Source: Tenggerimyces flavus (GTDB lineage: Bacteria; Actinomycetota; Actinomycetes; Propionibacteriales; Actinopolymorphaceae). From it: 64,000 nt of DNA. The notes beneath the pieces were generated by a model that did no database searches, had not been told where the DNA came from, and worked only from the letters and a program-made list of their open reading frames with translations. Both the position numbers and the translations under genes were made by a program. The stretch's first letter is position 1. Every line of letters starts with the position of its first letter. The stretch covers positions 8,455,423 to 8,519,422 of the forward strand of contig NZ_JAFBCM010000001.1 of NCBI RefSeq assembly GCF_016907715.1, read 5' to 3'. This document shows positions 8,639 to 16,877 of this stretch, piece after piece.

Positions 8639-10030
8639 GTGCCAAGCACCGTGAAGACGATTCGACTCGCCCGATCCCTGCCCGACGCGGTCCAGCTGTT
8701 GCTCGTCAACACGTTCGGCATCGCGCTGGGCTTCTACCTCCTCTTTCCCTACCTCGCGATCTACCTCCGCGACAACCTCCAGCTCGCCGCCGCGGTCGTC
8801 GGCGCGGTCCTCGGGCTCCGCGTCCTCTGCCAGCAGGGCCTCACGCTCGTCGGAGGTACGCTCGCCGACCGGATCGGGCACCGGCCGATGATCATCGCCG
8901 GCTGCGCACTCCGCACGGTCGCGTTCGCGATGTTCGCGGTCTTCGACAATGTCGCTGGCCTGATCGCCGCCTCGATGCTCGTCGGGTTCGCCGGCGCGCT
9001 GTTCAGCCCGGCCTCGCGTGCGTACCTCGCCATCGCCGCGGGCGAGAAGCGGCTGGACGCGTTCGCCCTGCAGAACATCGCCATGACGGTCGGCGCCCTA
9101 GCCGGCCCGCTGATCGGCAGCGTGCTCGTCGCGATCGACTTCCGCTGGACTGCCGGTGGCTCGGCCGCTGTCTTCGGCATCCTCACGATCTGGCAGCTGT
9201 TCAAGCTGCCCGCCCACCACGTCGACAAGGACACCGGCTCGACCCTCGCGTCCTGGCGAGAAGTCCTGCAGAACAAGGCGTTCCTCGGCTTCGCGCTCGC
9301 GACCAGCGTGCTGTTCCTGTTCTACAACCAGTTCTATCTCGCGTTGCCGCTCGAGGCGACGCGCGTCACCGGCTGGACCGGCGCGACGAGCGGCGTGTTC
9401 ATCGTGTCGACGATCGTCACGTTGCTCGCCCAGGTACGGCTGATCCGCTGGCTCAACCGCCGCGCCAGCCCCGGTACGGCTGTCGCGCTCGGGCTGGCGA
9501 TCATCGGAGTCTCGTTCGTCCCACTGGCGTTGAGCATGGCGTTCATCGGCGACGACCATTCGCTCTGGGCCGCGATCCCGGTCGCGCTCGCCGCGATCGG
9601 GCTGACGCTCGGTCTCGACATCGCCCAGCCGTTCACGCAGGAGCTCGTCGTCGGCTTCGCCCGGCCCGCCCTCACCGGCACCTATCTCGGCATGTTCGGC
9701 ACGGCGTCGGGCATCACCACCGCGCTCGGCAACACCGGCATCGGCGCTGTCGAGGACCTCGGCCGCGGCTGGTCAGTGCCCTGGCTCAGCGCGGCCGGGC
9801 TGTTCGTGGTCGCGTTGGGAACGGCGTTCGCCGTCTTCCGCATGCACCGGCGCGGAAAGCTGTCAGGGACGGCGGAAAGCCCGCAGGACGGGCAGAGCGC
9901 GACCGCCGAAGTCGAACATGGTGAGGTTGTCGTTCGGGGTCCCGGCCTCTCCGGGAGCCCAGGGGACGCCGGGAACCCAACCGGGCTCCCAGTCGAAGAA
10001 ACCGAGCCCGCGCCCACGCGGAACTCCTAG
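8639..10030 (+). CDS. MFS transporter (MdtH-like)
   Basis: A 463-residue major facilitator with twelve predicted helices. Segments such as LLLVNTFGIALGFYLLFPYLAIYL, then GGTLADRIGHRPMIIAG (the loop 2-3 MFS motif) and ASMLVGFAGALFSPASRAYLA resemble MdtH/YceL-like efflux proteins. The substrate is unknown. The start is uncertain: GTG 8639 or GTG 8651. An upstream ATG at 8561 lies inside a palindromic repeat and is not favoured. The final ~55 residues after the last helix (from LSGTAESPQDG) are hydrophilic and are encoded opposite the 3' end of the GH53 gene over 168 bp. They may be a readthrough tail gained after loss of an earlier stop. Confidence 0.85.
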   Translation: MPSTVKTIRLARSLPDAVQLLLVNTFGIALGFYLLFPYLAIYLRDNLQLAAAVVGAVLGLRVLCQQGLTLVGGTLADRIGHRPMIIAGCALRTVAFAMFAVFDNVAGLIAASMLVGFAGALFSPASRAYLAIAAGEKRLDAFALQNIAMTVGALAGPLIGSVLVAIDFRWTAGGSAAVFGILTIWQLFKLPAHHVDKDTGSTLASWREVLQNKAFLGFALATSVLFLFYNQFYLALPLEATRVTGWTGATSGVFIVSTIVTLLAQVRLIRWLNRRASPGTAVALGLAIIGVSFVPLALSMAFIGDDHSLWAAIPVALAAIGLTLGLDIAQPFTQELVVGFARPALTGTYLGMFGTASGITTALGNTGIGAVEDLGRGWSVPWLSAAGLFVVALGTAFAVFRMHRRGKLSGTAESPQDGQSATAEVEHGEVVVRGPGLSGSPGDAGNPTGLPVEETEPAPTRNS

Positions 10031-11011
10031 CAGGATCTTCCGCAGTCGTTCGAAGAACGCGGCCTGACCCGCCGGCGTGGCGGGGTACGTCGCCTCGTCG
10101 GGCAGCGGCTCCGGGCCGGGGTAGAAGTTGCCGAGCGCGTCGCCGTTCGCCCTGGTCCAGGGATAGGCGGTCTCGACCACCACGAGGTCCTTGCGATAGC
10201 GCGGTGCGAGGTCGTGCAGGTTGGCCTCGAGGTCGGCGAGCGAGCCGTGCCAGATAGGGTAGTACGACTGGCCGATCAGGTCGAACGGAACGCCGTACTC
10301 CTCCATGTGGTCGAAGAACCAGCGCGACGCGCCGTTGTCGCCGCCCTTGTCGATGTGCAGCATGATCTTTGGTCTGCGGCCGCGCGGGGCTCCGGCGAGG
10401 GCGCCGGCCGCGCCGGCCTTGAGCAGCGTGGTGAACGCCGGCCACTGCTCCGGCCGGCCGTCGGTCGGGTACAGCTCGCCGACCGGATGCAGCATGCCGT
10501 TCGTGATCTCGTTGCCGACCTGGACCATGTCCACCGGCGTGCGTTGTGCGGCGAACGCGGCGACAACGTCCTTGGTGTACTGGCGAATCGTCGCGGCGAG
10601 CGTCGGCAGATCCTGGCCCCGCCACGCGACCGGCGTGGGCTGCTTGCCCGGATCCGCCCAGAAGTCGGAGTAGTGCAGGTTGAGCAGGATCTTCAGCCCC
10701 GCCCGCTTCGCCCGCCGTCCGAGCGTGAGGGCGGACGCGAGATTGCTGTACCCCGCTGGGGGATTGGTCCACACCCGAAGACGAACGTGCGTCCCACCAC
10801 GGCGGGCGAGGATCTGTTCGATCGGCCGTACTCGGCCGTCCAGATCGCGCAGCCGGATCCCGAGATCCTCAGTCTGCAAGGTCAATCCGATGTCCGCGCC
10901 CCTGACGGAGAGCGCCCTGCCCCCGCCTGCCTGGGCCGGTGCCTGAGCGAGACCGATCGTCGACGCGGTGAGGGCCGAGCCGAGCAAGACTCGTCGAGAG
11001 ATCGCGCGCAT
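9863..11011 (-). CDS. Secreted GH53 arabinogalactan endo-1,4-beta-galactanase
   Basis: A 382-residue glycoside hydrolase family 53 protein that should cleave beta-1,4-galactan side chains of pectin or arabinogalactan outside the cell. A twin-arginine-like signal (ISRRVLLGSALTASTIG ending APAQA) covers residues 1-28. Family landmarks are RGADIG, HVRLRVWTNP, LLNLHYSDFWADPGKQ, VGNEITNG (acid/base Glu168), SYYPIWHG and LVVVETAYPW (nucleophile Glu280). Both catalytic glutamates are present. It is divergent from a LacI gene, and two matching operator palindromes lie between or at the two starts, so it is probably controlled by that repressor. Its 3' end overlaps the MFS gene antisense. Confidence 0.92.
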   Translation of the reverse strand: MRAISRRVLLGSALTASTIGLAQAPAQAGGGRALSVRGADIGLTLQTEDLGIRLRDLDGRVRPIEQILARRGGTHVRLRVWTNPPAGYSNLASALTLGRRAKRAGLKILLNLHYSDFWADPGKQPTPVAWRGQDLPTLAATIRQYTKDVVAAFAAQRTPVDMVQVGNEITNGMLHPVGELYPTDGRPEQWPAFTTLLKAGAAGALAGAPRGRRPKIMLHIDKGGDNGASRWFFDHMEEYGVPFDLIGQSYYPIWHGSLADLEANLHDLAPRYRKDLVVVETAYPWTRANGDALGNFYPGPEPLPDEATYPATPAGQAAFFERLRKILLGVPRGRGLGFFDWEPGWVPGVPWAPGEAGTPNDNLTMFDFGGRALPVLRAFRRP

Positions 11012-11023
11012 GGAAGTCTCCTC

Positions 11024-11037
11024 TGTGAGCGGTCACA
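11024..11037. promoter_or_regulatory. LacI-type operator O1
   Basis: TGTGAGCGGTCACA, a 14-bp palindrome (TGTGA / TCACA around GCGG), lies just upstream of the GH53 start. It is the same as the site at 11102-11115 except for one base in the spacer. The spacing between the two sites is 78 bp, suitable for looping by a LacI tetramer or for independent repression of two divergent promoters. Confidence 0.7.
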
Positions 11038-11093
11038 GACACTGTGCGCCTCGTGGTTGTGCGCAGGCAAGACTTGGCCGACACTGGTCGACG

Positions 11094-12152
11094 ATGAACG
11101 CTGTGAACGGTCACACACCGGCGCATCCCAAGTCGAGGGGCGCCGCGCGACGGGCCGCGCGCCGACGGCCGACGATCGACGACGTCGCCGCAGTCGCCGG
11201 GGTGTCTCGCGGCACGGTGTCGCGAGCGCTCAACGGCGGCCGGTACGTCAGCCCGTCCTCCCTCGCGGCGGTCGAGCGAGCCGTGCGCGACATCGGCTAC
11301 ACGGTGAACGTCAACGCTCGCAGCCTGGTCACGAACCAGTCCAACACGGTCGCGTTCGTGCTCTCGGAGGCGCCGGAGCACCTGTTCAACGACCCGAACC
11401 TCGGCGTACTGCTGCTCGCGTGCACCAAGGCCCTCGCCGACCACGACTTCAGCCTGATCCTGATGATCGCCGAGAGCGCGACCGCGCGGGACCGGACGCT
11501 GCGGTACGTCCGCGGCGGGCACGTCGACGGCGTACTGCTGATCTCGACGCACGGCGGCGACCCGATCCTGTCCGCGCTCGAGCACGGCAACGTTCCCGCG
11601 GTCGCGTGCGGGCGACCGCTCGACGTCGCGATCCCGTACGTCGCCGCCGACGACCGCGAGGGCGCGCGGCAGCTCACCCGCTACCTGCGCGAGCGGGGCT
11701 GCTCGCAGATCGGGACCATCGCGGGACCCCAGGACACCGCCGGCGGCATCGACCGGCTCGCCGGCTTCCGCGACGTGCTCGGGCGGAAGGCGGTCAAGCG
11801 CCTCGTCGCGTACGCGCCCGACTTCGGCCACGCGGCCGGCGAGGCGGCGATGACCGAGCTGCTGGAACGAAACCCCCACCTGGACGGGGTCTTCGCCGCC
11901 TCCGACCAGCTCGCCTCCGGAGCCTTGGCGACGCTGCGCCGGGCCGGCCGCCGCGTCCCCGACGACGTGGCGGTGGGCGGCTTCGACGACACCAGCGTCG
12001 CGGCGACCACCGACCCACCGCTGACCACCGTCCGGCAGCCGCTGGACCAGGTCGCGAAAGAGCTCGTCGAAGTGCTGCTCGGCCTGATCCGCCGCCAGCC
12101 GATGTCGTCCCGGGTCCTGCCCACCGAGCTAGTGGTGCGGCACTCCGCCTAG
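11094..12152 (+). CDS. LacI-family transcriptional regulator
   Basis: A 352-residue repressor. After a basic leader (about residues 12-25) comes the LacI HTH, PTIDDVAAVAGVSRGTVSRALNG, with the hinge helix around ARSLVTNQSNTV. The periplasmic-binding-protein-like sensor domain follows (VAFVLSEAP to VAVGGFDDTSVAATTDPPLTTV). ATG 11094 is used; GTG 11103 is an alternative. One of the two TGTGARCGGTCACA palindromes overlaps codons 3-8, pointing to autorepression, and the other faces the divergent GH53 galactanase. The likely inducer is a galactan or arabinogalactan breakdown product (inference). It overlaps the next LacI gene tail to tail by 24 bp. Confidence 0.92.
   Translation: MNAVNGHTPAHPKSRGAARRAARRRPTIDDVAAVAGVSRGTVSRALNGGRYVSPSSLAAVERAVRDIGYTVNVNARSLVTNQSNTVAFVLSEAPEHLFNDPNLGVLLLACTKALADHDFSLILMIAESATARDRTLRYVRGGHVDGVLLISTHGGDPILSALEHGNVPAVACGRPLDVAIPYVAADDREGARQLTRYLRERGCSQIGTIAGPQDTAGGIDRLAGFRDVLGRKAVKRLVAYAPDFGHAAGEAAMTELLERNPHLDGVFAASDQLASGALATLRRAGRRVPDDVAVGGFDDTSVAATTDPPLTTVRQPLDQVAKELVEVLLGLIRRQPMSSRVLPTELVVRHSA
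11102..11115. promoter_or_regulatory. LacI-type operator O2
   Basis: TGTGAACGGTCACA, the second member of the operator pair, lies within the first codons of the LacI gene. Binding there would block transcription of lacI, which suggests autoregulation. Confidence 0.65.
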
Positions 12153-13151
12153 CGTGCTCTCGCGCTCGATCAGCGTGAAGTCCGCGACCACCTGCCGCGC
12201 CGGGCGGTCGACGCCGGCGATGCGGTCGGTCAGCAGTTCGAGCGCCGTACGGACGATGCCGGGCTTGTCCGGCGCGATCGTCGACAGCGACGGGGTGCCG
12301 AGCCGGGCGGCCTCGATGTCGTCGATGCCGACGACCGCGACGTCCTCGGGTACGCGCAGTCCCCGCGACGTCAGCGCACGAATCACGCCGAGCGCGGCCC
12401 GGTCGTTGAACGCGAAGACAGCGTCGATGTCCTTCGCGCGCTCGAGCAGGTCGTCGACCGCCGCGGCCACGGCCTCCGGCGTGTGGTCGCCGACGGGATG
12501 CGCGACGAGGGCAGGGTCGAACGGCAACCCGTTCTCGACAAGCCCTCGCTCGTATCCCTCGTTCCGCCGCCCCGGCTCCAACGGTCCGCTCCGCTTTCGC
12601 GGCGCACCGACCGCCGCGATCCGCCGCCGGCCGAGACCGACCAGATGCGCGACCGCGGCCTGAGCGGCCGCCCGGCTGTCGATCGCCACGCTGTCGGCGG
12701 TCGGCACCCGCCGCTCGCCGAGCAGGACCAGCGGCGTCTTGTCCACGCGCGCCCGAAGGAACGGCGCGGAGATCGACCACGGCTGCAGGATCATCCCGTC
12801 GAGCAGCTGGCTGCGAAACCCCTCGGCAACGAGCTTCTCCCGCTCGGGGTCGCCGTCCGTGGCGTCGATCAGCACCGTGAGGTCGCGTGCCGCCGCCTCC
12901 TTCACCACCAGGTGGGCGATCTCGGCGAAGTACGGGCTGCTCAGGTTCGGCAGCGCGAGCGCGATCACACCGGTGCGGCCGCGACGCAGGTTGCGGGCGG
13001 CGATGTTCGGCCGGTAGTCGAGGTCGGCCATCGCTCGTTCGACCCGGCCCCTGGTCTCGTCGGTGAGATAGCGGTAGCCGTTGAGCACGTTCGAGACCGT
13101 CTTGATGGACACGCCAGCCAGCTTCGCGACGTCCTTGATGGTGGCAGGCAT
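12129..13151 (-). CDS. LacI-family transcriptional regulator
   Basis: A 340-residue LacI repressor. The N-terminus MPATIKDVAKLAGVSIKTVSN is the HTH, followed by the hinge (PNIAARNLRRGRT) and the ligand domain (GVIALALPNLSSPYFAEI onward to VAVVGIDDIEAARLGTPSL). ATG 13151 has a GGGACG site before it; a GTG at 13163 is also possible and would lie one base after the GH43 stop. It is the last gene of the operon that begins at 20123 and most likely controls it in response to a sugar (inference). The operator-like palindrome at 20178-20193 is a candidate target. Confidence 0.92.
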   Translation of the reverse strand: MPATIKDVAKLAGVSIKTVSNVLNGYRYLTDETRGRVERAMADLDYRPNIAARNLRRGRTGVIALALPNLSSPYFAEIAHLVVKEAAARDLTVLIDATDGDPEREKLVAEGFRSQLLDGMILQPWSISAPFLRARVDKTPLVLLGERRVPTADSVAIDSRAAAQAAVAHLVGLGRRRIAAVGAPRKRSGPLEPGRRNEGYERGLVENGLPFDPALVAHPVGDHTPEAVAAAVDDLLERAKDIDAVFAFNDRAALGVIRALTSRGLRVPEDVAVVGIDDIEAARLGTPSLSTIAPDKPGIVRTALELLTDRIAGVDRPARQVVADFTLIERESTLGGVPHH

Positions 13152-13164
13152 GGTTCGTCCCACG

Positions 13165-15369
13165 TTATAGGTTCAGCCGGGAGAACCGGACGTATTCGAA
13201 CGATGCGGTCAGCTCGTCGGCACTCTCGATCCCATAGGCGGCGAGGCCGATTCTCGGCGTCGCGCCCGCGGGCAGGACGCGTGCGCCGTGCCAGATCCAG
13301 TGCCGGCCGTTCGTACTCGTCGCCGCCCGGTAGCGGTGCTCACCGGTCGCGTCGTCGACCGTGTGCAGCAGCCGCAGCCACATCGTGTCCGCGGTCGGTC
13401 CGACCTGCGCACCGCCGGAGACCACGCCGGTCCCCCACGGCAGCTCGGTGCCGAAGTCGACCAGCCGGCTGTGGTTGTGCGCCGCGTACGTGAAGTTGAC
13501 GTAGTGATCGTCGTTGCCGTACATGACGACGCCGGCCTGCGGCCAGCCGAGCGGCACGCTGTCACCGAACGGGACGGTGACCTTCGTCTCGAGCGCCCAG
13601 TCCCCCGCCGGCGCGTCGGTCAACAGCACCGACGCGGAGTCGTCGGGGTTCGGGCGCCGGTCGACGAGGTCCGCGCGTTGAACGGCGAACCGCAGTTGGC
13701 CGTTCGCCACGGTCGCGGCCGGCGTACGTTGCCACGACCAGCGCGGTCCGAGCGCGCCCTTGAACTCCTCGTCGAGCTCGCGCAGCGGACGGCCGAGCCG
13801 CGGATCGGGCTCCTGATGCGTGACCGGCTGGAACAGCCTCGCCACGGTGACGTCGTCGAACGCGGCACCAGGTGCCTTCGCCGACAGGCCAACGCGCAGC
13901 GGGCCGTCGCCAGGCAAGGTCGCATTGACAGTGGCGAGCACGTCGCCGAGACCGGCATCGGAGACCTCGGCGGTGACCTGCCGGCCACGGATCCGTACGT
14001 CGAGCTGATGCCAACCCTCGTTGGCGAAACGCGGCGGCAGCGCCACCCGCACCGAGCGATGGCCGCGCTCGAGCACGAAGCCAGCGGCACCGCGCACCAT
14101 TCCGCGCAGGCGTACGTCGCCCTCGACTCGCCTGTTGGCGAAGAGCGTTCCGCCCAGACTCTCCAGGAATCCGCCGGCCGGCTCGCGCGAGAGAGTCCAG
14201 CCGGCACCATCAGCCCACTGCTCGCCGGGCGAAGTGCCGGACTCGAAGCTGTCCGCGATCCACGCGTCGGCCACCGGCGCCGGCAGCGGCCCGTCCTGGA
14301 TACCGCGGCCCGCGTTCGCCGTCGGCCAGCCGCGGATCCAGTCCAGCCGGCTGATCACGAGCTGCCGGTTGTTCGCGGTCCCCTGGTAGTACGGGCGATA
14401 GCGGTCGATCGCATGACTCACCAGCCACTGCTGGCCAGCGAGATCGGCGGTGACCGAGGTGTGTCCGACGCTGACCCAGCGGTTGCCGTTCGGCACCTGG
14501 ACGGGCGTGCCGCCGCCCTTCTGGTCCAGCACGGACACCCCGTCCCTGCTGAGGAACGGGCCGCGCGGACTCTTCGACCGAGCGACGTGCACCGGGTACG
14601 CCGACGCGGCGCCGTTGCAGCAGCCGCCGATGACGGACAGGAACAGGTAGTAGTAGCCGTCGCGGAACACCAGGTCCGCGGCCTCGTACCGATCCGACGG
14701 CGTCAGCTGGGTCCGTTCGCCGACCGCCGTCAGCCCGTCCGGCGACAGCTTCACCACGCGGACGCCGCCGTTGACCGAGCCGTAGTAGAGATACCGGTCG
14801 CCGTTCGCGGTGGCGATGATGTCGGGGTCGATCACGTTCCGCCAGGCGGTCTGGCCGGGTCGCGGCTCGTACGTCTCCGGGCCTGTGACGTACGCGCCGG
14901 AGTCCGTCCACGGACCGGCCGGATGCGGCGCGGTGGCCACCCCGATCGCGCGCCAGTGGGTGTCGGTTCCGACGTTGACCACGTAGGAGTAGTAGAGGAC
15001 GTACCGGCCACCGAAGTACTCGATGTCCGGCGCCCAGTACATCCGCCGGGCCGCGTCGCCGTACCCGTCGTAGCGGGGCTCGGTCTGCGGGGTGAAGACG
15101 TCGCCGACGTACTCCCACGTCGTCAGGTCCCGCGACCGGATGATCTTCATCAGGCGGTACGTGTCGCCGGCCTGCTTCGGGTCGGCGGTGGCGTACGCGT
15201 ACCAGTAGCCGTCGCGCCCGCGGATGATCGAGGGGTCGGCGAAGTTCGGCGACGCCTCGTCGGCCACCGGGTTGGTGTAGACGGGTTGCTCAGCGGCCAC
15301 AACTCCCGCGTTCGGCAACAACGCAAGGAGAAGCGCACCTACTACGAGGACCACACGCACGCGCGTCAT
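13165..15369 (-). CDS. Secreted GH43-family glycoside hydrolase with C-terminal lectin-like domain
   Basis: A 734-residue secreted enzyme. A Sec signal peptide covers residues 1-26 (VVLVVGALLLALLPNAGVVAA). The five-bladed propeller (about residues 30-350) shows the family 43 catalytic pattern: NFADPSIIRGRDGYWYAYAT (Asp base), VIDPDIIA (Asp that tunes the acid) and YEAADLVFRDGYYYLF (Glu acid). The remaining ~350 residues form two beta-sandwich regions of the DUF1349/concanavalin type, with segments such as WSWQRTPAATVANGQLRF. The substrate is probably an arabinan or xylan-type polymer; the exact activity cannot be assigned. It lies downstream of the binding protein, sulfatase and CUT1 permeases in the same operon. 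Confidence 0.88.
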   Translation of the reverse strand: MTRVRVVLVVGALLLALLPNAGVVAAEQPVYTNPVADEASPNFADPSIIRGRDGYWYAYATADPKQAGDTYRLMKIIRSRDLTTWEYVGDVFTPQTEPRYDGYGDAARRMYWAPDIEYFGGRYVLYYSYVVNVGTDTHWRAIGVATAPHPAGPWTDSGAYVTGPETYEPRPGQTAWRNVIDPDIIATANGDRYLYYGSVNGGVRVVKLSPDGLTAVGERTQLTPSDRYEAADLVFRDGYYYLFLSVIGGCCNGAASAYPVHVARSKSPRGPFLSRDGVSVLDQKGGGTPVQVPNGNRWVSVGHTSVTADLAGQQWLVSHAIDRYRPYYQGTANNRQLVISRLDWIRGWPTANAGRGIQDGPLPAPVADAWIADSFESGTSPGEQWADGAGWTLSREPAGGFLESLGGTLFANRRVEGDVRLRGMVRGAAGFVLERGHRSVRVALPPRFANEGWHQLDVRIRGRQVTAEVSDAGLGDVLATVNATLPGDGPLRVGLSAKAPGAAFDDVTVARLFQPVTHQEPDPRLGRPLRELDEEFKGALGPRWSWQRTPAATVANGQLRFAVQRADLVDRRPNPDDSASVLLTDAPAGDWALETKVTVPFGDSVPLGWPQAGVVMYGNDDHYVNFTYAAHNHSRLVDFGTELPWGTGVVSGGAQVGPTADTMWLRLLHTVDDATGEHRYRAATSTNGRHWIWHGARVLPAGATPRIGLAAYGIESADELTASFEYVRFSRLNL

Positions 15370-15378
15370 CGCGATCTC

Positions 15379-16833
15379 CTACTTGTACTGGTCGAGCGTG
15401 TAGTCGGCGCCTGGCTTCCAGTCGGGGAACGCGTAGTCGTCGAGGCTCACCTCGGCGCCCTTCGCCTGCGCGGCCTTGATCGCACGTTCCCGCTCGGCGC
15501 TGCTGTCGTCGCTCAGTTTCTTCAACGCGGCTTTGACATCCGGCACGTCTCCGGTGAACGCACCTTGGATGATCGTGCCCAGGTTGGGTTCCACCGGCTT
15601 CGTCTCGACCTGGACCTTGGTGATCGCGACGTTCTTCACCACAGGGGTCGGCGCGAGGAAGACGGTGTCGCGGAACCAGCCGATGAGCTTCTTGTACTCC
15701 GCATGGGCGGTGGACTTCTCGACCGCGTCGAGGTCACGCGGCGGCTGCGACATCGTGTTGGCGACCTCGACCGAGTAGTCCGGCGTGGTGAAGTAGTCGC
15801 TGAGCAGCTTGTTGGCCGCCTCGGCGTGCTTCGACTTCGGCGTGAGCCAGTAGTCACCGCTCTGCGGGCCGTGGTACGTCCGTACCGCGCCGCCGGACGG
15901 GGTGAGAATCGGCGCCACGCCGAGGGATTCGGCGAACTGCGGTGCCGCCGACAGCACGACGCCCGGGCACCACGGCCCGTCGAAGTAGTAGCACGCCGCC
16001 CCAGCGCTCCAGCGGCCGCGCGCGTCGGTGTCGACCCAGGACTCCGAGCCGGCCATCATCAGCTTGTCTTTCTTCAACGACAGCAGGAAGTCCAGCGAGT
16101 CGACGTACGCGTCGTCGTGATACGCGAACTCACCGTTCTTGAACAGCATGCCGGTGTTGCCCTCGAACCCGGCCGCCTGCGCGAGGTAGTTCAGCTGGTC
16201 CGCGGTGCGTTCGGTCATGCCGATGTTCCAGGTCCACGGCGCAGCACCGCCGCCCTTCGACTGCACCGCACGCGCGGCGGCGCGGAAGGTGTCGTACGTC
16301 GTCGGCGGAGCGGACGGGTCGAGGCCTGCCTGCTCGGCGACCTTGGTGTTGAACCAGGTGACGTTCGTGTAGACGTGGTAGTCGAAGATCGGGAACGAGT
16401 AGACCTTCCCGTCGAAGATGTGGATGCCGTCGAGCAGCACGTCCTTCAGGTTGGCCACCGCCTCGCTGCTGAGCTCGAGCGGCGCCATCCACCCCTCGTT
16501 GATCAGCTGCGGCGCGGGAACCTGCAAGCCCGCATTGGAATGCACGTCCGGCAGCTGGTTGCTCTGCTTGGCGAGCTGGAGCGCCTGACCGAGCTTCTCC
16601 GGGTTGTTGAACGTGTAGTCGACGGGCATGCCGCCCGGCGCCTTCGCGAACTTCTCGAAGATCCGCTTCTTGGCCGGTTGCAGCTGCAGCTGGTGGTCCC
16701 ACCAGGTCAGCGCGCTCGCGCCGCCCGTACCCGAGCCCGATCCCGAGTCGCCACCGCAGGCGGCGGCACCGAGAGCGAGCGCACCGGCGGCGCCGGCGGC
16801 CTGGAGGAAGCGACGACGGCTGAACGTGTTCAT
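15379..16833 (-). CDS. Carbohydrate ABC transporter substrate-binding lipoprotein (CUT1)
   Basis: A 484-residue family 1 extracellular solute-binding protein. The N-terminus combines a twin-arginine motif (SRRRFLQAAG) with a lipobox (LGAAAC, Cys near residue 26), so it should be exported folded and lipid-anchored. Downstream are ALTWWDHQLQLQP, a long two-lobe body with ANTMSQPPRDLDAVEKS, and a C-terminal WKPGADYTLDQY. It is large for the family, in the range seen for polysaccharide-oligomer binders. It partners with the two permeases at 18310-20123. No ATPase is present, as usual for CUT1 systems that share an MsiK-like ATPase. An operator-like site lies at 16866-16877 just upstream. Confidence 0.9.
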   Translation of the reverse strand: MNTFSRRRFLQAAGAAGALALGAAACGGDSGSGSGTGGASALTWWDHQLQLQPAKKRIFEKFAKAPGGMPVDYTFNNPEKLGQALQLAKQSNQLPDVHSNAGLQVPAPQLINEGWMAPLELSSEAVANLKDVLLDGIHIFDGKVYSFPIFDYHVYTNVTWFNTKVAEQAGLDPSAPPTTYDTFRAAARAVQSKGGGAAPWTWNIGMTERTADQLNYLAQAAGFEGNTGMLFKNGEFAYHDDAYVDSLDFLLSLKKDKLMMAGSESWVDTDARGRWSAGAACYYFDGPWCPGVVLSAAPQFAESLGVAPILTPSGGAVRTYHGPQSGDYWLTPKSKHAEAANKLLSDYFTTPDYSVEVANTMSQPPRDLDAVEKSTAHAEYKKLIGWFRDTVFLAPTPVVKNVAITKVQVETKPVEPNLGTIIQGAFTGDVPDVKAALKKLSDDSSAERERAIKAAQAKGAEVSLDDYAFPDWKPGADYTLDQYK

Positions 16834-16865
16834 GCCTCACCTCGGCGTGTGTGTAGGTCTGTTGC

Positions 16866-16877
16866 GTGATCGGTCAC
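16866..16877. promoter_or_regulatory. Candidate LacI-type operator O3
   Basis: GTGATCGGTCAC matches the GTGAnCGGTCAC core of the two sites flanking the GH53-lacI gap. It overlaps the sulfatase stop and lies 33-44 bp upstream of the binding-protein start. It could let the galactan repressor modulate transporter expression internally. Shorter than O1 and O2 because the outer T/A are absent. Confidence 0.45.

Noticed and set aside
13288..16869. A ~1190-codon open frame on the plus strand opposite GH43 and the binding protein
   Set aside because: Arg/Val/Asp-rich low-complexity translation with no domain, fully antisense to two genes with clear catalytic and lipobox motifs. Long antisense frames are expected at this GC content.
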